From Liquorilactobacillus capillatus DSM 19910 (GTDB lineage: Bacteria; Bacillota; Bacilli; Lactobacillales; Lactobacillaceae): DNA of 64,000 nucleotides. Positions 45,028 through 55,781 of this stretch are shown piece by piece (the stretch's first letter is position 1; each line of letters begins with the position of its first letter). Location of the stretch: NCBI RefSeq assembly GCF_001434915.1, contig NZ_AZEF01000042.1, forward strand, positions 1-64,000, written 5' to 3'. The position numbers and the translations under genes were made by a program. Under the pieces are notes generated by a model. The model was given only the letters and a program-made list of their open reading frames with translations, was not told where the DNA came from and ran no database searches.

Positions 45028-48000
45028 TTATTCACCTTTTTCAGTTACAAGGGATGCCGGTAAAAATTTCTGCGTTGTAGCTGTACTTTCACCCACGTAG
45101 AAATAATTATCATACGGACTGCGTAAAACATACTCACTTCCGCGCCCTAAAATATTGGTTCCATTAAAATACTTAGCGGACCAACGCGTAATTTTAACGC
45201 TGGCGTCGATCGGCTCGTCAGTAGAAGCTTGTCTTTCTGTAAATAAAGTAGGATATTGTGTCTCCAATAAATCTAAGAAAGCTCCACCATATAATTTTTG
45301 ATACTTACCACCGCCAATCGTATTCGCAACATATAAACGATTGCGTAACTGAGTGCCTGCTAACAAGTCACCTCTTTCATCTGTCCGGTCAACGGTAACT
45401 AGTTCTTTGGTAGGTAAATTATAAATTTGGTCAGGCACCCAATCAGCGATTGCTTGAATACCAACTGCATGTAACGCCTTGATTGCATTTCGTAAATCAT
45501 CAACTGTTCCGTATTTTGTTGGTGTTCCAAAACCCAAGTCATAACGATCAGTAAACGCATAGCCATTATCAATGGTTGAATCTAAGAAAGTCTTATCGCC
45601 GCTTGAACGATATTGCGGTGCTAGTTCAAAACTCGTAAAACCTAATTTTTTGAAAAGGCCCGTATTTTTTGCGATAACAACATTAGTATTATTATCATGC
45701 ATTGTTGGGTAAGAAATAAAGTTTGAGAATCCCTCAAAGAGAACATTTGAATCCAAGGCTGCATTCGAATGGAAAACCTTATTATCTGTTGCAGGTGTTG
45801 TTGTAGGCGTAGTCCGTGCATCTTGATCATCTGCTGCACCTTCTGGAACCCACACGGCTAGATATCCTGTCACCTCTGGATTAGCAAATCCTTGAATACC
45901 TGTATTTCTTTCGCTATTCCCATTCAATACGATCTCTTGCTTGGTAAAAATCAAGTCACCTTCATCATTGGTATAAGCAATTGGCGCACCTTCATCAGAT
46001 GGATAGTTAATCACACCATCTTCAGTTGTTAAGATTACCGCTCGGTATTCCTGCTTACGGTGTGCGGCCCCCATGTGTAACACAACTTGCTCATCATCGG
46101 CCAGTTCCAGCTTAGTAGCGTTGCTGACAATAACACCAATTCCTTCAGTCCGTGTTTCATCTGTTCCCTGATCGTCTACGGTCATTGCTCCTTTTCCAAA
46201 ACGGACACTGGTTAGAACATCATTACTGTCAACCGCCATTATTTGTCCACCCGCAACATACTTAATTCTTGTTTTCAGTAAATTAGTAATCGTCTCATAA
46301 TAGATCGTTTTAGCTGCCATATATTGACCGCCCTCAAGGTACAGATCACCATAATAAACACGCGGAATCGTATCTTTATTAGTCAAAAGCATTGCATAAG
46401 TGCTGGGCATGTTATACCGATTATACTGTTTGTCAGTTGCACGCTGATCTTTATAGTAGAGCGCTAACCCTTGCTGTAGTTGTTGCCATGTGAACACACC
46501 GCGTTTTCCGCCTGTTGCTGCTTGGACTGCTGACTGAATCTGATCTTGTGAATTAGAATCGTGTGCTCGGACAAAAGTATAGTTCGGGATAGCCGTATTT
46601 TCAGTACTGTTATTAGTCCGATCAATCAGATACCACTCTAAAAAGCGTGCCATTTTATCGTTTGTTCCTGGTGCATTTTCCAAAGAATAATTCATCTGTC
46701 CAACAAAGTAATCATCCATTGTCAGCTGGTTAGCACCTTGGTCATAAATATATTGTGGATCATCTGCACCCCAATCTTCTAAAATTGATAAATGCGCATT
46801 AGCTGTCTTATCGTTTCGATCAACATGGTAAGCATTCTTAAAGTAGTCTGCTGCTATGTTCAATAAATCAGCATCAACATTATCAACTGCATCAACTCGG
46901 ATACCATCAAAGTTAGCTGTTACATCATTTGCGGTGATTGAGCCAAAATTCAGCAGATAATGAAGCCAGTTCAGCTCTTCTGCTTGAACAACTGGATTAG
47001 AATTATCAATATCATTCGCCAACAAGAATTCTGAACCTTTATTATCATTATTCTTGATATAAGATGGAACATAGCCTAAGATGCGGTAATCTGAGTTAGC
47101 GTTTGGAGTTAGTTGACTATTCCGATAAGTCAAGAAACCGCCTTGGAGAGATTGTAATCCGTCTGAACTAACATCTTCGGAAGTCTTATTCCAAATTGCC
47201 TCGGTTTTAATAAAATTACGAATCAATTGCCGTAACCAATGAGTAGATGCAGTTATAGTCAGATTTTTTTCAAGCACAATCTGAATGTTTTGGACCGCAC
47301 TGTTCAATAGTAATGAACTATCTGCAGCAGTATATCTATGTTCACTCTCAACCATTCCTTGTTCAATCATATAATTTATATAATCTGCTTGAATGTTTTT
47401 ATTAGGCCACCATGACATTAACAGGGGACGAAAATCATTCTTACGGGTTTTCTCCCAGATCTGACCATCAACCAGCAGATCTTTAGGACGATACCATGAA
47501 TCCGCCATTAAATAACCATCAATTTCCTCAAAACTCTTCTTGTTAGCTGAATGCGCAGTATTATGGGCCGCAAAAGCGGCAATTGCCTTACTCGAACTGG
47601 CTTGGCTTGGAATAACTTGTGAGATTAATTGGATCATTTGCCCCGTTGCTACATCAGAATAATATAATTTACCGTTAACTGTTTCTAACGTGTCTTTCGT
47701 TAAATGACCATTATCATCAAAGTAATAAACGGCACCATCAATCGTCTGTAATCCAACCGCATAAGAATTATCCTGCTTAAAATAATAAAGATCTCCATTT
47801 TGATCAGTAAAGAAGCCGGGCCCCGCCGGTATGCCATCACTTTGATAAGCTCTTGTTTTATTATTTTCTGTTAAAACGTAAGGAATAGCATTACCTGAAA
47901 TCTTATCAAAGTAGTAGGTCATCCCATCAACCTTTTGAAACTCACCTTTGATTTGTGCCCCTGATGTTTGATCAAAATATTGTAATCTTCCATTGATCCT

Positions 48001-48234
48001 ATGCAGCCCTTTAAGCTTTCTCCCACGGCTATTGATATAAAAACGTGTTTCTTTTATATTAAGGTATTTTCCGCCCATAATTTGAGAAATACTTCTTGTC
48101 TGAGCAGTCCTTTTCTCTTGAGCAAGCTGTTTTCGTTCAGTAACTGGGCTTATCTTTGAGCCCTCTTTATTAGTTGTTCGTTCACCCCGCTTTTTACCTA
48201 ATCTATGTTGTTTTTCTAATACTAATTGAGTCAT
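45028..48234 (-). CDS. GH70 glucansucrase without signal peptide and without C-terminal binding domain
   Basis: 1068 residues. Residues 1-50 are basic and hydrophilic with no hydrophobic core, so no Sec signal is seen. Residues 54-200 hold YG/choline-binding-like repeats. The GH70 core follows in the circularly permuted order: region II with nucleophile Asp448 ([14 protein letters not shown]), region III with acid/base Glu486 ([11 protein letters not shown]), region IV with Asp559 ([13 protein letters not shown]), and region I near 930 ([11 protein letters not shown]). It splits sucrose and builds alpha-glucan, probably dextran-like. The protein stops soon after the catalytic core, so the usual C-terminal glucan-binding domain is missing. 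Good ribosome-binding site, own terminator; no sign of a frameshift. Confidence 0.92.
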   Translation of the reverse strand: MTQLVLEKQHRLGKKRGERTTNKEGSKISPVTERKQLAQEKRTAQTRSISQIMGGKYLNIKETRFYINSRGRKLKGLHRINGRLQYFDQTSGAQIKGEFQKVDGMTYYFDKISGNAIPYVLTENNKTRAYQSDGIPAGPGFFTDQNGDLYYFKQDNSYAVGLQTIDGAVYYFDDNGHLTKDTLETVNGKLYYSDVATGQMIQLISQVIPSQASSSKAIAAFAAHNTAHSANKKSFEEIDGYLMADSWYRPKDLLVDGQIWEKTRKNDFRPLLMSWWPNKNIQADYINYMIEQGMVESEHRYTAADSSLLLNSAVQNIQIVLEKNLTITASTHWLRQLIRNFIKTEAIWNKTSEDVSSDGLQSLQGGFLTYRNSQLTPNANSDYRILGYVPSYIKNNDNKGSEFLLANDIDNSNPVVQAEELNWLHYLLNFGSITANDVTANFDGIRVDAVDNVDADLLNIAADYFKNAYHVDRNDKTANAHLSILEDWGADDPQYIYDQGANQLTMDDYFVGQMNYSLENAPGTNDKMARFLEWYLIDRTNNSTENTAIPNYTFVRAHDSNSQDQIQSAVQAATGGKRGVFTWQQLQQGLALYYKDQRATDKQYNRYNMPSTYAMLLTNKDTIPRVYYGDLYLEGGQYMAAKTIYYETITNLLKTRIKYVAGGQIMAVDSNDVLTSVRFGKGAMTVDDQGTDETRTEGIGVIVSNATKLELADDEQVVLHMGAAHRKQEYRAVILTTEDGVINYPSDEGAPIAYTNDEGDLIFTKQEIVLNGNSERNTGIQGFANPEVTGYLAVWVPEGAADDQDARTTPTTTPATDNKVFHSNAALDSNVLFEGFSNFISYPTMHDNNTNVVIAKNTGLFKKLGFTSFELAPQYRSSGDKTFLDSTIDNGYAFTDRYDLGFGTPTKYGTVDDLRNAIKALHAVGIQAIADWVPDQIYNLPTKELVTVDRTDERGDLLAGTQLRNRLYVANTIGGGKYQKLYGGAFLDLLETQYPTLFTERQASTDEPIDASVKITRWSAKYFNGTNILGRGSEYVLRSPYDNYFYVGESTATTQKFLPASLVTEKGE

Positions 48235-48391
48235 AGCAAAACTCCCTTTCCTTTAAGATTGATTTCATCTTAAGCCCGGTTTTCAAAATTATCAAACGTA
48301 TGTTCGGTTTTTATGGAAATATTTGTGGGAATTTTATTACAAATATACTTATAGTTAGAATTTTTCTATAAAGAAAGCAGTTATTTAGCTA

Positions 48392-48420
48392 TTGACTTGT
48401 TTTTTTGAATCAGTTAAATT
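48392..48420 (+). promoter_or_regulatory. Promoter of the MFS gene at 48524
   Basis: -35 TTGACT (48392-48397), 17-bp spacer, -10 TAAATT (48415-48420). Transcription would start near 48427, upstream of the attenuator-like hairpin. Confidence 0.55.
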
Positions 48421-48454
48421 TAAAAGAGGAAGAAAAACTCAATCTAGCGAGTAT

Positions 48455-48495
48455 AAAAGCTGAACTACCAGAAATGGGGGTTCAGCTTTTATTTT
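48455..48495 (+). terminator. Attenuator-like hairpin in the leader of the MFS gene
   Basis: Arms AAAAGCTGAAC (48455-48465) and GTTCAGCTTTT (48480-48490), with CCA/TGG pairing inside, then ATTTTT. It lies between the promoter and the start codon of the gene it precedes, so it would end most transcripts early unless relieved. Confidence 0.6.
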
Positions 48496-48523
48496 TGAAA
48501 TTAAAAATTAAGGGAGTTATTGT

Positions 48524-49885
48524 ATGAACGAACGAGTTTCATTAAAGGACATGCTGAGCATCATGGCTGTGGCGTTAGTATCATTTTCTGGTATCATGGC
48601 AGAAACTGCAATGAATGTCACCTTTCCAGTATTAGCAGAAGAATTCCATACCGCTTTAAATGATATTCAGTGGGTCACAACAGCTTACTTATTGGCAGTT
48701 ACAGTAATGATGACAACAAGTGCTTATCTTGTTAAACGCTACAGCAGCCGTAGTCTGTGGCTGGCAAGCATATTTATCTTCATCTTGGGAACATTAATCT
48801 GTGGTCTAGCACCTAATGTGGCATTCTTACTTTTAGGCCGCATCCTTGAAGGGATCGCTGCCGGAATCGCCATGCCGCTTATCTTTAATATCGTTGTCGC
48901 AACCGTCCCTTACACTAAAGTTGGAACATGGATGGGTTTAGCCGCGATGGTAATCAGTTTAGCGCCATCCTTTGGACCAACGTACGGCGGAGCTCTAGTT
49001 GACACATTAGGCTGGCGCTCAATCTTCTTTATCTTATTGCTTGCACCACTAACATCATTATTAGTAGGCTGGAAAACAGTTGGCGAAATAAAACGGCCTT
49101 CATTAAATAAGTCGTTTGACCTGCTAGCCTTTGTTTTATTAGCAATTTGTCTGACAGCGTCCTTGCTACTGGTCAATCAACTAGAAAATGGTGCGGTTAA
49201 TTGGACTTGGTTATCCGTCGCACTTATAACTTTGATTGCATTTATTTGGCGAGGACTAACTTCTGTACAATCCTTTTTAAATCTAAGATTATTCACCAAG
49301 GTAAAATTCGTTTCATTACTGATTCCCATCGCACTTTATATGTTTATTATGCTAGGGTTAAATCTGATTATTCCAACGTATTTACAAACTTTTTTGCATA
49401 CTTCAAGTTTTTGGGCCGGCTTTTCTTTGCTGCCAGGCACCCTCTTAGGTGCATTCTTAACACCTTTATTTGGAAGATTCTATGACTTTAAAGGTCCTAA
49501 ACTGCCATTATACTTGGGCAACACAATCTTTACATTAGTAGTCCTGGGGATTGCTATCTGGTCGCGTCACTTATCCTTAATACCAATTATTGGGTTATAT
49601 ATCATCTTCATCATCGGTCGAAATATGGCTTATACAAGTGCACAAACCGCCGCAATTGCTGATGAAGATGAGCTTGAGAAAGCTGATGCAACAGCGATCG
49701 TTCAAACTCTTCAAATGTTTATGGGCGCATTAGGAACAACCGTGGGTGCACTTTTACAAGCTAAAAGCGGTGTCGTTAACGGCCTCCAGCACTTTACTTG
49801 GCTTGCAGTCATCCTAGCCATATTAATATTTGCTTTAATTACAGGCTACTTTTTTGAAAAAATCGCACTAGATAATAACCACTAA
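48524..49885 (+). CDS. MFS multidrug exporter, DHA2 (EmrB/QacA-like) family
   Basis: 453 residues with 13-14 hydrophobic segments. The start is ETAMNVTFPVLAEEFHTALNDIQWVTTAYLL, the signature of 14-helix DHA2 exporters, and loop 2-3 is KRYSSRSLW. Proton-driven drug efflux is the family role; the substrate is unknown. AAGGGAG precedes the ATG. The leader carries a promoter and a terminator-like hairpin, hinting at inducible read-through. No TetR/MarR regulator is adjacent. Confidence 0.9.
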   Translation: MNERVSLKDMLSIMAVALVSFSGIMAETAMNVTFPVLAEEFHTALNDIQWVTTAYLLAVTVMMTTSAYLVKRYSSRSLWLASIFIFILGTLICGLAPNVAFLLLGRILEGIAAGIAMPLIFNIVVATVPYTKVGTWMGLAAMVISLAPSFGPTYGGALVDTLGWRSIFFILLLAPLTSLLVGWKTVGEIKRPSLNKSFDLLAFVLLAICLTASLLLVNQLENGAVNWTWLSVALITLIAFIWRGLTSVQSFLNLRLFTKVKFVSLLIPIALYMFIMLGLNLIIPTYLQTFLHTSSFWAGFSLLPGTLLGAFLTPLFGRFYDFKGPKLPLYLGNTIFTLVVLGIAIWSRHLSLIPIIGLYIIFIIGRNMAYTSAQTAAIADEDELEKADATAIVQTLQMFMGALGTTVGALLQAKSGVVNGLQHFTWLAVILAILIFALITGYFFEKIALDNNH

Positions 49886-49913
49886 CAGCTCATCTGTATT
49901 AGTTAAGACAACA

Positions 49914-49948
49914 TAAAGGGCCAAGTCAAAAGGTTGACTTGGCCCTTT
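49914..49948. terminator. Bidirectional terminator, MFS / lipoprotein
   Basis: A perfect 12-bp stem GGGCCAAGTCAA (49918-49929) / TTGACTTGGCCC (49934-49945), with A/T-runs on both sides. Confidence 0.9.
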
Positions 49949-49966
49949 ACTAATCAGTCTCTAGGT

Positions 49967-50584
49967 TTAACGCTGCACAACTGCTGATGAGGGCCCATAA
50001 GTTGTCTGGTCATTAAATGGCACAAATGTTCCTGTCTCAACGCTACCATACGCTGCAGTGATCTTAACACTTCCATCTGATTGCGGGGTTAAGGTAAAAA
50101 TATCCTTCCCCTTTGCACCTGGGTAGGTATCCATCTCAAAACCACCATTAGATAATTGATGGCTGCCTTCAGAAAAGCTCTCTGCATTTTCAGCTTGAAA
50201 GTCTGTAAAACCGCCCTTTTGAATTAAGCTTGATGCTTCTTGAAAATCGATCGGTTTAACAGCTGATGATGATGAACTTGAAACACTGGAAGAAGACGAA
50301 CTGCTGCTAGCAGTACTAGCAACCGAAGAACTTGCACTTGAGGCACTTGAGGCACTTGAGGCACTTGAGGCACTTGAGGCACTTGAGGCACTTGACGAAC
50401 TGGTCTTTAACTCAGAATGCTTTTTGCTAGTTGCCTTATGTGCCACAGTTTTCTTTACACTAGTAGATTTAGCTTTACTACTTGAAGAAGCTGAGTCTTT
50501 GTTATTAGAACTGGAACATGCTGCCAATGAGAAACTTAATAATATTGCTGTAACTGCTAATAAACCCTTTTTCAAAAAAGACAT
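49967..50584 (-). CDS. Lipoprotein with Ser/Ala repeat linker
   Basis: 205 residues. The lipoprotein signal ends in the lipobox LAACS (Cys23). A 90-residue linker of Ser, Ala and Lys follows, including six tandem SSA triplets. The C-terminal domain (about 112-205) is globular: FQEASSLIQKGGFTDFQAENAESFSEGSH...GKDIFTLTPQSDGSVKITAAYGSVETG. I recognise no family for that domain; similar ones occur in lactobacillar lipoproteins of unknown role. The linker suggests display through the wall. It is monocistronic, convergent with the MFS gene. Confidence 0.82.
   Translation of the reverse strand: MSFLKKGLLAVTAILLSFSLAACSSSNNKDSASSSSKAKSTSVKKTVAHKATSKKHSELKTSSSSASSASSASSASSASSASSASSSVASTASSSSSSSSVSSSSSSAVKPIDFQEASSLIQKGGFTDFQAENAESFSEGSHQLSNGGFEMDTYPGAKGKDIFTLTPQSDGSVKITAAYGSVETGTFVPFNDQTTYGPSSAVVQR
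50334..50396 (-). repeat. 9-bp minisatellite in the lipoprotein linker
   Basis: Seven tandem copies of GCACTTGAG (plus-strand reading; the last copy ends GAC) encode repeated SSA. Unit length is a multiple of three, so copy changes alter linker length without a frameshift. Confidence 0.95.
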
Positions 50585-50821
50585 CTCCTACTAATTATTG
50601 GATTCTGATAATAATTACTCTTTTTAGGTTAAATTTATTTCTAAAAAATGTCAAATCTTATGTGTCATAAATCAGCTAACCTGCCCTAAGAAAGGTCTTG
50701 TTTCAGAATTGTAACATATTACTTTAGTGTAGTTACTGTAACTATTCTGTCTCCATTAATGTTAGCGCATCCAAAAATACGTTATACTTATAGAAAATCC
50801 AATAAGAAGGAGACGACTTAG

Positions 50822-52261
<1,440 letters not shown>

Positions 52262-52269
52262 GTATTACA

Positions 52270-52309
52270 AGACGACCAACTGTGGTAAACACTTTAGGTC
52301 GTCTTTTTG
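52270..52309. terminator. Terminator between the phospho-beta-glucosidase and rpiR genes
   Basis: Arms AGACGACC (52270-52277) and GGTCGTCT (52297-52304), then TTTTT on the plus strand. The convergent regulator ends immediately after. Confidence 0.75.
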
Positions 52310-52312
52310 ATG

Positions 52313-53047
52313 TTACCGTCGCCCAATATTACGGGCTAAAAGCTCTAAAACAAAGACGACTGGGGCTTGCGTCGTGATATTCAAAGTCTGCTTGATAACC
52401 TCTGGTTTAACATTATACGAAAAATTAATCTCAGAGATCTTCGCCAAAGTACTGTAATTATTATCTGTAATACTAATAATATGAAAGCTCTCTCCTTTTA
52501 AACTAATCGCTCGATTAACGATTTCAGCAGTCTCCCCACTAACAGATAACATAATAGCAATTTGATCAGTGTCGTGCTGAACTTCTTGCGGCAGTGGGTA
52601 AAATGGATCTACATTGTAAACCGAATTAACACCAAAATTAGCAAATTGGCGTGCACCATATTGCGCTAAAATACCTGAAGTTCCAATACCAAAAAAGAAG
52701 ACATTATTCGTATTAGTAATAAGCTTCTTAAAGGCAACTAATTCATTAGAATATTGCTGTAATAAGGAACGATTAAAAAATTCACGCGCTAAATCAATAA
52801 TTTCTGTATCATAGTTTGCCGCTAATTTATTTGTTCGCATTATTACTTTCTTTTGTTTCAGATCAAACTTAAATTCATAAAAACTATCATACCCCATTTT
52901 CTTGATACACCTAATAATAGATGCCGAAGAAACGTGTATCGTAACCGCTAACTGCCGAATACTTAATTTGATCGTTTCATCAGGATGTGCGATCAAATAA
53001 TTATAAATTATAATTTCCGTTGGTGTAAAGGTTTTCAAATCAATCAT
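52313..53047 (-). CDS. RpiR/MurR-family regulator
   Basis: 244 residues. The N-terminal helix-turn-helix of the RpiR type (residues 1-75, KLSIRQLAVTIHVSSASIIRCIKKMGYDSFYEFKFDLK) is followed by a SIS sugar-phosphate-binding domain (about 100-240, VFFFGIGTSGILAQYGARQFANFG...MLSVSGETAEIVNRA). Such proteins sense a phosphorylated sugar. Its location between the glucosidase and the PTS operon makes these its likely targets. It is divergent from the PTS genes. Confidence 0.92.
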   Translation of the reverse strand: MIDLKTFTPTEIIIYNYLIAHPDETIKLSIRQLAVTIHVSSASIIRCIKKMGYDSFYEFKFDLKQKKVIMRTNKLAANYDTEIIDLAREFFNRSLLQQYSNELVAFKKLITNTNNVFFFGIGTSGILAQYGARQFANFGVNSVYNVDPFYPLPQEVQHDTDQIAIMLSVSGETAEIVNRAISLKGESFHIISITDNNYSTLAKISEINFSYNVKPEVIKQTLNITTQAPVVFVLELLARNIGRR

Positions 53048-53170
53048 TTATTTTATCCAAACCCTTTCTTAAAGTGCATAGTGCTTAAATTATAAAATAA
53101 TAACTTAAAAAATACAAAGTTACAATTTGTTACATTTTCCGAAAAATGTAACCGTTTAGCCAGTAACTCT

Positions 53171-53184
53171 AGTTAGCGCTTACA
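53171..53184. promoter_or_regulatory. CcpA cre site of the PTS operon
   Basis: On the minus strand TGTAAGCGCTAACT matches the cre consensus with one mismatch. It overlaps the -35 region of the promoter whose TATAAT is at 53193-53198. Confidence 0.7.
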
Positions 53185-53192
53185 ATAATTGC

Positions 53193-53198
53193 TATAAT
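53193..53198 (+). promoter_or_regulatory. -10 box of the PTS operon
   Basis: Perfect TATAAT about 95 bp before the first gene. The -35 region (TAGTTA) is poor, which fits a regulated promoter. The leader is long enough to hold an operator for the divergent RpiR. Confidence 0.55.
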
Positions 53199-53289
53199 AA
53201 TCTTAGTTAAACAAAGGCATGTGTGCTAAGAAATAAAATTTTATCGTTCTATATATACAGATTTTAAAATTAGCTAGGAGGAGATAATT

Positions 53290-53613
53290 ATGAGCGAAGA
53301 AACAAAAACCATTATGTTATGCTGTGCTGCTGGGATGAGTACAAGCATGTTAGTCAAACGGATGCAGGATACTGCTAGTGAAAAGAATATCGATGTAAAA
53401 ATCTTTGCTTGTCCAGCTGCCGAAGTTGATGAGAAGTTAAAACAGGAAAAGGTTGATAGTATCTTATTAGGACCTCAGGTTCGTTACTTGCTGGATAATA
53501 TTAAGAAAAAAGTTGCGGATACGTCCATCAAGGTCGATGTCATTGATATGCAAGCTTATGGCATGATGAACGGTGCTAAAGTTTTAGAACAAGGTTTGAA
53601 ATTGATTGACTAA
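53290..53613 (+). CDS. PTS lactose/cellobiose-family IIB component
   Basis: 107-residue cytoplasmic phosphocarrier. The phosphorylated Cys12 lies in MLCCAAGMSTSMLVKRM. It passes phosphate from IIA to the sugar during uptake. AGGAGGAG precedes the ATG. First gene of a IIB-IIA-IIC operon of the cellobiose/beta-glucoside type. The 6-phospho-beta-glucosidase nearby supports the substrate class; the exact sugar is not readable. Confidence 0.95.
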   Translation: MSEETKTIMLCCAAGMSTSMLVKRMQDTASEKNIDVKIFACPAAEVDEKLKQEKVDSILLGPQVRYLLDNIKKKVADTSIKVDVIDMQAYGMMNGAKVLEQGLKLID

Positions 53614-53640
53614 ATGACATAGTTTAGGAAGGATGGTTCG

Positions 53641-53979
53641 ATGGCTGACAACAACGAAGAACAACAATTAATGCAGGCGATGGGTCTCATTACTAATGCT
53701 GGTAATGCTAAATCATTAGCAATGGAGGCAATTCATGCTGCTCACAGTGATAACTTTGACGCTGCACAAGCAAAAATTGACGAAGCCAATCATGCATTGG
53801 TTGAGGCTCACAATATGCAAACAAAAATGTTAACGGCAGAAGCGAATGGGCACCATACACAGCTAACCTTGTTGACCGTGCATTCTCAAGATCATTTAAT
53901 GACAGCTATTACGTTTATTGATCTAGCTCAAGAGTTAATTAGTGTTTATAAAAAGTTGGTTGCAACTAAGAAAATCTAA
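53641..53979 (+). CDS. PTS lactose/cellobiose-family IIA component
   Basis: 112-residue all-helical phosphocarrier. The active-site His81 lies in TVHSQDHLMTAITF. It receives phosphate from HPr and hands it to IIB. It starts 27 bp after the IIB gene with AAGGATGG as ribosome-binding site. Confidence 0.95.
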   Translation: MADNNEEQQLMQAMGLITNAGNAKSLAMEAIHAAHSDNFDAAQAKIDEANHALVEAHNMQTKMLTAEANGHHTQLTLLTVHSQDHLMTAITFIDLAQELISVYKKLVATKKI

Positions 53980-54005
53980 ATCTTGCGGAAAGAGGCGTTA
54001 GTCTG

Positions 54006-55352
54006 ATGAATAATTCTGATACATTCAAAGAGAAAATGACCAATATGGTCGGCAAATTTTCCGGGTCGCGTTTTGTTCGCGCGATTATGGAAGCTGGGTA
54101 CAGTGTTATTGCTTTTTCTATTATCGGAGCTATCTTTTTAATTTTGCAAGTTTTACCCCAAGCTTTTCCAATTCCTGGTTTTTCAGGCCTGTATGCAGAT
54201 ACGCTAGGCCGTTTTAACGGCTTATTCCAAGTAGTTTATAATTCAACAATGGGAATCTTAGCATTAATTTTTGCAGGAACTTTCACTTATAGCTATACTA
54301 AGATTTACCAAGAAGAAGAACACCTTAACTTAAATCCACTAAACGGCTTATTGATGTTTTTAATGGCCATGTTTATCACAGTTCCACAGCTAGTTTGGCA
54401 AAATAGTACTGTCCAGTTTGTCCAAACATTGGATAAAGCTAACATTATCGGTGGCGGTTACGCTGTTTCGGCCTCAGGTGTTACACGTATTGGAGCAGTT
54501 GGAATTTTTACTGGTCTCGTTGTCGGGTGGCTGACAGTTCAGATCTACCGCTTCACTATTAAACATAATTGGTCGATTAAAATGCCTGCTTCAGTGCCTG
54601 CAGGTGTCTCTAATTCATTTAGTGCTTTGATTCCAGGTTTTTGTGTCGCATTTGTAATCGCAATACTTAATCTCCTTCTAGTCTTTGTTAAAACTGATAT
54701 CTTTAAGGTTCTCTATATTCCATTTTCATTCGTCAGCAACATTGCTGACTCTTGGTGGGGATTCCTAATTATTATTTTCTTGATTCATTTTCTCTGGTGG
54801 TTTGGCATTCATGGTGCAACGATCGTTAGTTCCTTCTACACACCTATCGTGCTGGCAAATATGGCTGCCAATGTTAAAGGAGCAAACCATTTCTTCGCTG
54901 GTGATCCATTGAATGCTTTCGTTCTTCTCGGTGGTTCAGGCGCTACTCTAGGCGTAGCTATTTGGTTAGTTACTAGATCTCAGTCAGTTCAGTTACGTGA
55001 AATCGGCAAAGCAGAGATCGTTCCAGCTATTTTTAACATCAATGAACCTTTGATCTTTGGCTTGCCAATCGTGTATAACGTCAAACTTTTCATTCCTTTT
55101 GTTTTTGCACCGCTAGTTTCAGGTGGTATTGGTTACTTTGCGATCAGTTCTAATTTTGTTCACAAAATTATTATTCAACAGCCATGGCCAACACCTATTG
55201 GGTTGGGTGGTTTCACTGCTACCACTAGTTGGCAAGGTGCTATCCTCGCATTTATCTGTGCAGCAGCTGCTTTTGTAGTCTGGTATCCATTCATTAGATA
55301 CTACGATCGTAGTTTACTAAAACAAGAACAAGAAGCAGCAGCTAAGGAATAA
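54006..55352 (+). CDS. PTS lactose/cellobiose-family IIC permease
   Basis: 448-residue integral membrane component with about ten hydrophobic segments. The family motifs IHFLWWFGIHGATIV and FNINEPLIFGLPIVYN surround the sugar-binding site. It translocates the beta-glucoside while IIB phosphorylates it. Last gene of the operon, followed by a strong terminator. Confidence 0.95.
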   Translation: MNNSDTFKEKMTNMVGKFSGSRFVRAIMEAGYSVIAFSIIGAIFLILQVLPQAFPIPGFSGLYADTLGRFNGLFQVVYNSTMGILALIFAGTFTYSYTKIYQEEEHLNLNPLNGLLMFLMAMFITVPQLVWQNSTVQFVQTLDKANIIGGGYAVSASGVTRIGAVGIFTGLVVGWLTVQIYRFTIKHNWSIKMPASVPAGVSNSFSALIPGFCVAFVIAILNLLLVFVKTDIFKVLYIPFSFVSNIADSWWGFLIIIFLIHFLWWFGIHGATIVSSFYTPIVLANMAANVKGANHFFAGDPLNAFVLLGGSGATLGVAIWLVTRSQSVQLREIGKAEIVPAIFNINEPLIFGLPIVYNVKLFIPFVFAPLVSGGIGYFAISSNFVHKIIIQQPWPTPIGLGGFTATTSWQGAILAFICAAAAFVVWYPFIRYYDRSLLKQEQEAAAKE

Positions 55353-55385
55353 GTATTGTAGCAATCATTTTCATATATTCTAATT

Positions 55386-55425
55386 AGAGTGGTTATCAAC
55401 TAATAGTTGATAACCACTCTTTTAA
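55386..55425. terminator. Terminator of the PTS operon
   Basis: A perfect 16-bp stem AGAGTGGTTATCAACT / AGTTGATAACCACTCT with a 3-base loop, then TTTTAA. The words TATCAACT and AGTTGA recur at about 55487-55503. Confidence 0.88.
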
Positions 55426-55781
55426 GTAATTAAACTAACTCAAATCTAAAAAGACTTAACGGTAAAATAGCTTTATTTTCATCTTTTGAAATATCAACTG
55501 ATAGTTGACAGTTGCTTTTTACTAGGCTCCGTCCCCCTTTTTTCAAATAAAACATATCAAAATTTACTCATAGTGTGTATTTAAATAACATCATTTGAGA
55601 GTATAAAATATTCTTAACTAATTATTCCTACAATAAATCATCCCGATAGATGAAAAAAGCTCAACGAGTTGTCTGAAAGTTTAGCCATACAATTTTTTAT
55701 GATCACTTGGCCTATCATTACTGACCTTTGTACAAAAAAGGTAGCTAAAACAACTATTATCATTAAATAGACCCGTATTAA
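55426..55781. other. Intergenic region, PTS operon / PNPOx-like gene
   Basis: About 355 very AT-rich bases between convergent genes. No ORF, tRNA or clear regulatory site; only a small dyad near 55487-55503 (TATCAACTGATAGTTGA). Confidence 0.4.

Noticed and set aside
45028-48500. Frameshifted or lost signal peptide upstream of the glucansucrase
   Set aside because: The region before 48234 shows no KxYKxGKxW or hydrophobic signal in any frame and has a proper ribosome-binding site, so the short form appears genuine.
50690-50800. Possible cre site TGTTAGCGCATCCA before the phospho-beta-glucosidase gene
   Set aside because: Three mismatches to TGWAANCGNTNWCA; not good enough to claim, although its position would make sense.
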